This document shows, in pieces, positions 58,115-64,000 of a DNA stretch of 64,000 bases. The first letter of the stretch is position 1. Every line of letters starts with the position of its first letter. Under the pieces are notes generated by a model, which worked only from the letters and a program-made list of their open reading frames with translations, did no database searches and was not told the DNA's origin. This stretch comes from Dyella lipolytica (GTDB lineage Bacteria; Pseudomonadota; Gammaproteobacteria; Xanthomonadales; Rhodanobacteraceae): NCBI RefSeq assembly GCF_030160075.1, contig NZ_BSNQ01000003.1, positions 1,610,328 through 1,674,327 of the forward strand. The letters run 5' to 3'. Both the position numbers and the translations under genes were made by a program.

Positions 58115-58689
58115 TGGGCCCCCTAAGGATTCGCGGTGTCAGGTTTGTGATTCGGGCCGCCCTCGAGTGACAAGCAGCGGTGCTTAAGAACAGGCAAATG
58201 CTTTAAACCACTTTGCGCCTTAATACCACCACGCACCCCAAACCCGACTTCTCTTGACGGCCGTAAATCGAGAACAAAGCCACCGATCCTTGGCGCCATG
58301 ACTTCCGGCCTAGATACAGTTTGGGCCAGCGGAAACGTAGTCTCGAGCCATTAGCTGAAATCTCTCGGCAACATGGCAGAGAAGAAGAAACAAGGGCACG
58401 AATTGTGCTCGCGTTGGGTCAAAGCATTACGACCTTCACATGAGTTGTGTAACACCTCTCTGCTAATTTAAACCTATTGTCGCCGTCGACCATCCAAAAG
58501 ACCGTGGCACCTATTTGGAATGGGGCTGGCAAGTTCAGGCGTTACTGGAAGAGACGCTGCAGTTAACAAGGAAAGCAAGGACATTAGCAGTGTCCCCACG
58601 CTGCTTTGACATAGATCGTCCAACCCATCACCGCGCGAGCGTTGAACGGTTTGGTGTGTCTGAATCCCCACAAATCCACGAGCAAAAAC
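58115..58689. other. Long intergenic region without a supported gene
   Basis: 575 bp between the divergently read phosphoesterase and secreted protein genes. Both promoters should lie here. Short minus- and plus-strand frames are present but have no ribosome sites or motifs. No hairpin of note. Confidence 0.5.
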
Positions 58690-59088
58690 ATGAACATCAT
58701 TAAAAAATACGAAGTCAATCGCCACCAGAAACACGGGTTCCGCTTCGCGTCCAAGCTCATGTCGGCCCTCGCCGTGGGTGCATTTGGCGCCATGGCATTC
58801 AGCGCTGCCCATGCGCAGGACACCGACTCCAAAATCGTCGGCAAGGCTCCCACCGATGGCGCCACCATCACGGCGCACAGCGATACCGGCACTACCCGTC
58901 ATGGCACCGCTAACAGCAAAGGTCGCTACACTCTCTCCTCGCTGCGACCGGGAACCTACGTTGTGTCGCTGGAAAAGGATGGCAAGACGCTTGCCAGCCT
59001 GCCTGGCGTTCCGCTTTTCGTGGGCGTTGCATCCGAAGTGGACTTTGCTTGTGACAACGATCAGTGCACGGCATCGCTTGCTCGCTGA
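58690..59088 (+). CDS. Secreted protein with a single carboxypeptidase-regulatory-like domain
   Basis: 132 residues: signal peptide (MSALAVGAFGAMAFSAAHAQ), then SKIVGKAPTDGATITAHSDTGTTRHGTANSKGRYTLSSLRPGTYVVSLEKDGKTL. This resembles the N-terminal carboxypeptidase-D-regulatory-like repeat of Oar-type TonB receptors and SusC proteins (a beta-sandwich of about 80 residues), here alone, with a short C-terminal piece. The role is unknown; a surface-adhesion or carrier function is possible. Followed by a terminator. Confidence 0.82.
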   Translation: MNIIKKYEVNRHQKHGFRFASKLMSALAVGAFGAMAFSAAHAQDTDSKIVGKAPTDGATITAHSDTGTTRHGTANSKGRYTLSSLRPGTYVVSLEKDGKTLASLPGVPLFVGVASEVDFACDNDQCTASLAR

Positions 59089-59112
59089 TCGCGCACATAG
59101 CAACACCGAAAC

Positions 59113-59142
59113 AAAAAGGCCCGTCGACAGACGGGTCTTTTT
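59113..59142 (+). terminator. Intrinsic terminator after the regulatory-like domain gene
   Basis: GGCCCGTC-GACA-GACGGGTC, with one G-T pair, flanked by A5 before and T5 after. It lies 25 bp after the stop. Confidence 0.85.
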
Positions 59143-59166
59143 GCTTTGATAGGGTCAGGCGCGGCG

Positions 59167-60165
59167 TTACACGTTCAGATCGGCCGGGTAGGTAAGCCCA
59201 ATTTGCTCCCGTATAAGATCAAGGCAGGTCATGAGTGCCAGCGATTCGTCGTGGCTCATGACGGGACTTTCTATCAAACCTTCTCTCAGACAACGCGTCA
59301 CTTCCATCGCTTCAAGGCAGTAACCGTTACCGATATAAGGGCACGGTATCGTGCGTCTTTCTCCGTTCGCCAATACCACCGTCAGCGCATTGCTTACATA
59401 GAACGGCGACTCCAGCCGCAAATAACCGAGATCGCCTGCAATGGTCAATTCCGTGGGCGTTTGCGCGTTGATAGCGCAAGCGCAGGAAGACACAGCGCCG
59501 CCTCGATGCTGCAATGTAAACGCCGTTTGCATGTCGACGCCGGTGTCGCCTAATTGGGCGACGGCTGTTACAGAATCAATCGCACCAAGAAAATAGGCAG
59601 CCAGAGAAAGCGGATAAATACCGACATCCAACAATGCACCGCCGCCAAGATCCCGGTCATATAAACGATGTGCCGACGCGTCGTTTGCAGCAAACCCGAA
59701 ATCGCCATGACACTGTTGCACCCGGCCTATCTCGCCCGACGCGATAACGCGCTTGGCTTCGGCAACCACAGGCAGGAATCGTGTCCACATGGCCTCCATC
59801 AAGAACAGGTTCTTCTGGCGTGCCAATTCAATCGCAGCACGCGCTTCACGCAGATTCATCGTGAACGGCTTTTCGCACAAGACGGCCTTGCCACCCTGTA
59901 AGCACATCAGCGTATTTTCTGCATGTTGCGGATGTGGGGTCGCGACATAGATAACGTCGACTTCGGCGTCGTCCGCCAGTTCCTGATACGAACCGTGACA
60001 ACGGCTTACATCGACATCCCTTCCAAACGCTTTTGCGTTGCCGCTGGTACGCGAAGCAACAGCGGCCAATGTTGCTCCTGGCACATTGCGTAAAGCTGCC
60101 GCAAATTTATGTGCAATCACCCCAGTCCCGAGAATTCCCCACCGAATGACTTGCTGCACGTGCAT
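59167..60165 (-). CDS. Gfo/Idh/MocA-family oxidoreductase
   Basis: 332 residues. RWGILGTGVIAHKFAAALRNVPG (Rossmann GxGxxA) and AVLCEKPFTMN (catalytic EKP) are the family motifs; GGALLDVGIYPLSLAAYFLG is the typical C-terminal sheet element. It oxidises or reduces a sugar or related substrate using NAD(P). No sugar transporter or kinase is next to it; monocistronic by appearance. Confidence 0.92.
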   Translation of the reverse strand: MHVQQVIRWGILGTGVIAHKFAAALRNVPGATLAAVASRTSGNAKAFGRDVDVSRCHGSYQELADDAEVDVIYVATPHPQHAENTLMCLQGGKAVLCEKPFTMNLREARAAIELARQKNLFLMEAMWTRFLPVVAEAKRVIASGEIGRVQQCHGDFGFAANDASAHRLYDRDLGGGALLDVGIYPLSLAAYFLGAIDSVTAVAQLGDTGVDMQTAFTLQHRGGAVSSCACAINAQTPTELTIAGDLGYLRLESPFYVSNALTVVLANGERRTIPCPYIGNGYCLEAMEVTRCLREGLIESPVMSHDESLALMTCLDLIREQIGLTYPADLNV

Positions 60166-60279
60166 CTCCGTTCATGTCCTACAACTTACGCATATTATCG
60201 GTGTGACCCAACGAGAAGCAGATCAACTGCGGCTTAAGCGCGCGCCTAGCTCCGCGACAAGTGAACCCGCTCTTTTTTC

Positions 60280-61203
60280 TCAGCCATGCGCCAACGCGTA
60301 ATCAATGGCCGCACGCGCCGCCGCGACCTGTGCCTGAATACACTGCTCAGGCGTGGCACGTGGACTATCGGGATAAACCTCGGTGGTTGTCGTATAACGC
60401 GCGGCGGTGATGCTTGCGCACAGGCCAAGCTTCTTCAGCGCGTATTCGATCACGCCCGGCGCTACCACCGGCGAGCCGATGATCTCGCCCTTTGCGTCCG
60501 CCGGTGCGATATGCGTCAGCTGCGACACCGCCGCCAGCACGGATTGCTGGAACGCCGGCTGGGGGTTCTCGGCATCGTCGACCAGATAGAAGCCATCCGG
60601 TATCTCACCCGGTTCAAATACTTTGCCATCGCGCGCGGCCAGCGCACGGCGGAATTCGGTTTCGTCGCTATCGGTGGTTTCGTGCAGGTCGATGTGCATC
60701 AGGAAGCGACCGCGCAACGGCGCAACCAGCCGCATCAAGGCCGCCGACTCACCCGACGGGCTGTTCTCTTGGAACGAACGGTTCGGATCGATGGCATCAG
60801 GATTCCAACGCTGGATACGTTCGTAGGCCCATGGGCTGATACACGGAGCGACCAGTATGTTTGCACGCCCAGCATAGTCACCCATGTGTTGTTCGGCGAA
60901 GCGAAGCGCACCATGCACGCCACTCGTTTCGTAACCATGCACGCCACCGGTGACCAGCGTGACGGGAAGATCATCCTGCCAATCACGGGTACGAACGGCA
61001 AACAGCGAGAAACTGCCCTGGGCGTAATCAAGTCGACCATATTCCGTCACGTCGAAACGGGAACGAAGCGGGTCGATCGCGCCGAGCACATCTGTTTCAT
61101 AGCTGCGCTGGCGAACCTGCCGCGAAAGCCACTCATCTCTTTCCGCTTTGCCCCAGGCCTGCCCCACCTCACCAATGGGGTAACCGACGTCTATGTTGTC
61201 CAT
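60280..61203 (-). CDS. M14-family zinc carboxypeptidase-like protein
   Basis: 307 residues. GGVHGYETSGVHGAL gives the zinc ligands H89 and E92 (HxxE), and IDLHETTDSDE gives H174; the catalytic Glu is probably in TTTTEVYP. The Arg of substrate binding is likely in RNPDAIDPNRSF. It is a cytoplasmic-type M14 peptidase (no signal peptide), close to the AspA/AstE succinylglutamate-desuccinylase branch. Substrate unknown. Confidence 0.86.
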   Translation of the reverse strand: MDNIDVGYPIGEVGQAWGKAERDEWLSRQVRQRSYETDVLGAIDPLRSRFDVTEYGRLDYAQGSFSLFAVRTRDWQDDLPVTLVTGGVHGYETSGVHGALRFAEQHMGDYAGRANILVAPCISPWAYERIQRWNPDAIDPNRSFQENSPSGESAALMRLVAPLRGRFLMHIDLHETTDSDETEFRRALAARDGKVFEPGEIPDGFYLVDDAENPQPAFQQSVLAAVSQLTHIAPADAKGEIIGSPVVAPGVIEYALKKLGLCASITAARYTTTTEVYPDSPRATPEQCIQAQVAAARAAIDYALAHG

Positions 61204-61538
61204 GCTTTTTCCTGTGCCTCACATTTCGTCACACGGGCCGTTGCGTTCAGCCCTCCAAGAACGGAGCAATCTTACCTATTCGCGAAAAAGAAAAGGATCC
61301 GTGTGCATGCTTTCTTCTTAAGAAAGCACCTCGACTTCTTTTTCTTTATGGCCACTTTTTCTCTTATGCATGGCGGTGTCGATCCCGCATTTCCTTCCAT
61401 GACAGGCAATCTGTATCAAGCGTGTTACACGTTGACGCCCATAGATATTGGCGGGACCATGCGGCCGTTTGTTGCGTCAAAAAGGTGATCTCGTTCGACA
61501 TGAATCGTCACGTCCTTCATTAAACCTGGGAGGTTTAC
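61204..61538. other. Intergenic region with one long hairpin
   Basis: 335 bp holding the promoters of the M14 gene and the secreted protein gene. The hairpin at 61284-61344 is listed separately. Confidence 0.5.
61284..61344. repeat. Long imperfect hairpin, REP-like element 1
   Basis: Outer arms GAAAAAGAA (61284-61292) and TTCTTTTTC (61336-61344), inner arms TGCTTTCTT (61308-61316) and AAGAAAGCA (61320-61328). The inner stem and its flank GTGCAT are shared with the element at 62856-62908. Confidence 0.5.
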
Positions 61539-62087
61539 ATGAAAATCAGTCGCAGCTTTCTCGCCGGTATCTTTGTACTACTCGGCGCACTCGCAGTAAT
61601 CCAACCTTCGAATGTGCGAGCACAGACCAATACGGATATTGCAAAAGACGCCTTTCAAGTGACTGTGGAAGTCAACATCAACAATTTTGTCTTCACACCT
61701 GTCAGCATTCCGGCCGGAAAGCGGCTAGTTGTCCAACAAGTGAGTTTGTCAGGTGCTGCAACAACGACTGGCGCCTATGTGCAACCCATCGTCATCCTTG
61801 CTTCCGAGCTTGGCACAGCCGGCTTCAACTACAATTACTTTGGACCCAACCCTGCAACGGCTGATCCAACACAGTTTTATGCGTCGTATCCGACGACGAT
61901 CTATGCGGATACGTTAGAGGTAGGGCCGGCGTTCGCCGGCTACACGCCATCGTTCTTGGCATTCAATGTGGTAATCAACGGATATCTCGTCGATCTGCCC
62001 AAGAACGCCGCCACGACAGCCACCAACCGGCAAGCTCCAGGCCCAGACGTGAGGCTGCTGGGAAATCACAGCATCGTCACTCATTAG
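61539..62087 (+). CDS. Secreted hypothetical protein
   Basis: 182 residues: signal peptide (ISRSFLAGIFVLLGALAVIQPSNVRAQ), then a beta-rich protein (AFQVTVEVNINNFVFTPVSIPAGKRLVVQQVSLSG, QPIVILASELGTAGFNYNYFGPNP, FVAFNVVINGYLVDLP-like end). No motif recognised; the even beta-strand pattern suggests a small beta-sandwich. GGGAGG lies a few bases before the ATG. It has its own strong terminator. Confidence 0.8.
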   Translation: MKISRSFLAGIFVLLGALAVIQPSNVRAQTNTDIAKDAFQVTVEVNINNFVFTPVSIPAGKRLVVQQVSLSGAATTTGAYVQPIVILASELGTAGFNYNYFGPNPATADPTQFYASYPTTIYADTLEVGPAFAGYTPSFLAFNVVINGYLVDLPKNAATTATNRQAPGPDVRLLGNHSIVTH

Positions 62088-62105
62088 ACATGTCCCACGA
62101 AAAAC

Positions 62106-62148
62106 GCCGGAGGTAGTTGAGCGACTTTGACTACCTCCGGCTTTTTTT
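62106..62148 (+). terminator. Strong intrinsic terminator
   Basis: GCCGGAGGTAGT (62106-62117) and ACTACCTCCGGC (62130-62141) pair perfectly, followed by T7 (62142-62148). It lies 19 bp after the secreted protein stop. Confidence 0.92.
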
Positions 62149-62177
62149 GGGGATGGCGCCACAACGATTCTTCAAAC

Positions 62178-62756
62178 TCAGCTGCCATTTCCCTTGTAAA
62201 ACAGAAATTCGCCCTGGTGCTGTTTCTTTGGCTCGGTGACGATGGCATTAGACAACTGCTTTGCCATGTCTTCCAACATGTCATCGGGCGTCGTGAGATG
62301 GGTCGTTGACTTCTCTTGGTAGGTATAACTCGATATCGCCTGCCCGTCCTTTACGCTCAGCACACGCACCGAGATACCTGCGCGATCCGAGTGAAGTCCC
62401 ACCAGCCCGGTGCGGTAGTAATTCTGGACCTCGCCATTGATGACATACCGGTAGCCTTTTTTATTGGCGTAAGCGACCGCTGCATCGTCAGCGAGCTGTG
62501 CGTTGGCTCCCACGGGTCTTGGCAGCGAAACGGCGTGCAGACCCGGCTTTTGCGAAAGTACGCGGACAAAGATCGAACTGGCAGTCGTCCCGGAGCCGGC
62601 ACAATCCGCCTGATTCGCGATATCGCAATCCTGGAACATCACCACGGCAACCGTGCTTCCGTGGGGAACGCGATGTTTTACCTCGATGGACGGGTCGGCG
62701 GCGCATCCCGCCAACAGCATCATCGTTGCCAAAAGAGCGCGTGTACGCATGGTCAT
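62178..62756 (-). CDS. Lipoprotein (CsgG/DUF4823-like)
   Basis: 192 residues. The N-terminus carries a lipobox LLAGC (Cys about residue 17), so it should be an outer-membrane lipoprotein. The body VAVVMFQDCDIANQADCAG, KKGYRYVINGEVQNYYRTGLVG, ISVRVLSVKDGQAISSYTYQEKST has the pattern of DUF4823/CsgG-like lipoproteins (a nucleotide-binding-like alpha/beta fold). The start at 62756 begins the signal peptide. Function unknown. Confidence 0.84.
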   Translation of the reverse strand: MTMRTRALLATMMLLAGCAADPSIEVKHRVPHGSTVAVVMFQDCDIANQADCAGSGTTASSIFVRVLSQKPGLHAVSLPRPVGANAQLADDAAVAYANKKGYRYVINGEVQNYYRTGLVGLHSDRAGISVRVLSVKDGQAISSYTYQEKSTTHLTTPDDMLEDMAKQLSNAIVTEPKKQHQGEFLFYKGNGS

Positions 62757-62855
62757 GACTGACTCTCTGCAAGCCTTGGAAGTGCCATCGCTACGAGACA
62801 GGAAGGATACCAAACTGCTTTTTTGGAGACCCAAAAAGGGGGGCGCCAGGCCAGA

Positions 62856-62908
62856 AAAAAGGGGTCAGAGTGCATTTCTATCTAGAGAAAGCATTCTGCC
62901 TCCTTTTT
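62856..62908. repeat. Long imperfect hairpin, REP-like element 2
   Basis: AAAAAGGGGTCAGAGTGC on the left pairs, with about three mismatches or G-T pairs, with GCATTCTGCCTCCTTTTT on the right. It shares GTGCAT, TTTCT and AGAAAGCA blocks with the element at 61284-61344. Confidence 0.5.
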
Positions 62909-62988
62909 AAGAAGGGACTCTAACCCGGCGAGCTTGCTATGCTCGGCCTGCACGGCGCGGGGGCGCCGATCATCAGCGAAGAGACACC

Positions 62989-63891
62989 ATGACTACACGA
63001 TCCAGGGGACCGTCGGCCGGCTTTGGCTGGCTTACGCGCGGTATCAGCGTGGGCTTTCGCCATAAAAAGCCACTGCTCGGCGGGGCGGCCTTTGTGCTGC
63101 TGGCGGCGATGATTCCATCGCTGATCACACTACCCATGCAAATTCATGCGATGCAGGGAGGTACACCACTGCCACCGACCACCTTCGGTTGGATCATGGC
63201 GATATCCATGCTGTTCAGTCTGCTTACCCTGCCGCTCTATGCGGGCTACCTACAAGTGATCGACGAGGCGGAGCGCGGGCTGCCCGCCCGTGCACGTGAT
63301 GTCTTCAAGCCCTATCTAGAGGGCAAAGCGTTGCGCCTGATCGGCTATGGACTGCTGCAGTTGGCGATCTACCTCGCCATGTTCGCCATCGTCATTGCGA
63401 CGACTGGGCGCAGCGTCGTCAGCTGGTACATGCAGGCGATCGCCGCACAGGCCAACCATCTGCCGCCGCCGACGGCGTTGCCCGACGGCTTTGGGATCAC
63501 CATCCTGCTGTTCATGGTGCTCATTCTCTTCATGATGGGTTTCTATTCGATCGGCCTTGGCCAGGTGGCACTCCGCAACCGCAGCGTGTTCGGTGCGGTC
63601 GGCGACGGCGTGATCGGCGCGTTGAAGAACCTGCTGCCGCTGCTCGTGCTTGCAGTGAGCCTCGTACTTGCTTGGATCGTCGTGGCCATCGCCTTTGGAC
63701 TCGTTGCCCTTTTGCTCGCTCTGCTTGGCAAGCTTGTCGGCGGATGGCTGGTATTCGTGGTGATCATTCCGCTCTATATCGCTTTCGCGCTCATGGTGTT
63801 CGCGGTGATGTTCGGAGTGATGTATCACCTGTGGCATGACGTGTGCGGCGACGACGTCGCGACGGGAATGGCTGAATCCGTCGCTGCTTAA
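62989..63891 (+). CDS. Hypothetical membrane protein (BPSS1780-like)
   Basis: 300 residues with six to seven membrane helices. WLTRGISVGFRHKKPLLGGAAFVLLAAMIPSLI starts the protein, YAGYLQVIDEAERGLPARARDVFKPYLEGKALRLIGYGLLQLAIYLAMFAIVI is in the middle. The layout (soluble N-terminal stub, six helices, cytoplasmic loop DEAERG) fits the BPSS1780-type membrane proteins. Function unknown. Terminator follows at 63946. Confidence 0.82.
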   Translation: MTTRSRGPSAGFGWLTRGISVGFRHKKPLLGGAAFVLLAAMIPSLITLPMQIHAMQGGTPLPPTTFGWIMAISMLFSLLTLPLYAGYLQVIDEAERGLPARARDVFKPYLEGKALRLIGYGLLQLAIYLAMFAIVIATTGRSVVSWYMQAIAAQANHLPPPTALPDGFGITILLFMVLILFMMGFYSIGLGQVALRNRSVFGAVGDGVIGALKNLLPLLVLAVSLVLAWIVVAIAFGLVALLLALLGKLVGGWLVFVVIIPLYIAFALMVFAVMFGVMYHLWHDVCGDDVATGMAESVAA

Positions 63892-63945
63892 TTCACGTTA
63901 TCCGTTCGCATACGGGTGGCCACGGCCGCCCTTGCTGGTTTAAGC

Positions 63946-63981
63946 AACGGGGTCAGGTTGACTACCTGACCCCGTTCTTTT
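63946..63981 (+). terminator. Intrinsic terminator at the right window edge
   Basis: AACGGGGTCAGGT (63946-63958) and ACCTGACCCCGTT (63964-63976) pair perfectly, 5-nt loop, then CTTTT. It follows the membrane protein gene by about 55 bp. Confidence 0.88.
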
Positions 63982-64000
63982 GGACGTTTGCATGCGCCAG

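Noticed and set aside
1-64000. CRISPR arrays, tRNA, rRNA, insertion sequences or complete prophage
   Set aside because: Read for regularly spaced direct repeats, cloverleaf and transposase motifs; none were convincing. The phage-like sequence at 54358 is one gene without phage neighbours.

Overview
This 64 kb window is about 57-58% GC chromosomal DNA from a Gram-negative bacterium. The gene set fits the Lysobacterales (Xanthomonadales), probably Rhodanobacteraceae such as Dyella: a large TonB-dependent receptor, a sedolisin-type S53 protease, MddA, many small secreted proteins, GTG and TTG starts, and several probable leaderless or 4-nt-overlapping genes. The genus is an inference. I see no tRNA, rRNA, CRISPR array, insertion sequence or prophage. 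It looks like a mosaic of short operons, most of them a regulator paired with an enzyme.

Layout. 1-6.1 kb: ECF sigma factor with a YCII protein (incomplete at the left edge), SRPBCC/ArsR pair with two matching operators, Ca/H antiporter, small secreted proteins, a 2OG-Fe dioxygenase. 6.1-13.7 kb: phosphoesterase, LysR/SDR pair, a ferritin-like/CDGSH iron-sulfur protein, a beta-propeller and a creatininase-like protein. 13.8-17.5 kb: a probable split borosin RiPP locus (N-methyltransferase and a separate precursor peptide) followed 8 nt later by a TPR-GGDEF protein. 17.5-23.7 kb: SPFH protein, a degenerate dehydroquinase-like protein, a MarR-isochorismatase-MFS operon, AraC. 23.7-31.8 kb: a sigma-54-driven small peptide gene, an S53 protease, the remnant of a second S53 gene, secreted proteins, YCII, Lrp. 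31.8-37.3 kb: DyP peroxidase, Lrp/GST, CPBP protease, SPFH with a ribbon-helix-helix protein, YceI. 37.4-43.9 kb: TonB receptor with a secreted partner, DoxX, NmrA/HxlR. 44.2-50.0 kb: membrane Mrr-like nuclease, 2'-5' RNA ligase family protein, two hydrolases under a CGNR/ABATE regulator. 50.1-64 kb: a second copy of the sigma-54 peptide unit, beta-lactamase-like hydrolase, OsmC/AraC, MddA, a secreted protein with a phage-tail-like segment, a second phosphoesterase, an oxidoreductase, an M14 peptidase, a lipoprotein and a membrane protein.

The two strongest candidates for little-described biology are: (1) the borosin locus at 14296-15649, where the methyltransferase keeps the tetrapyrrole-methylase fold features of OphMA/SonM and the 101-residue neighbour looks like a helical leader, a short hydrophobic core and a very acidic tail; and (2) a duplicated unit at 23701-24008 and 50101-50347, in which tiny membrane peptides starting MKFET are preceded by near-perfect -24/-12 sigma-54 promoters and by palindromic TGTCCG/CGGACA sites at exactly the same spacing.
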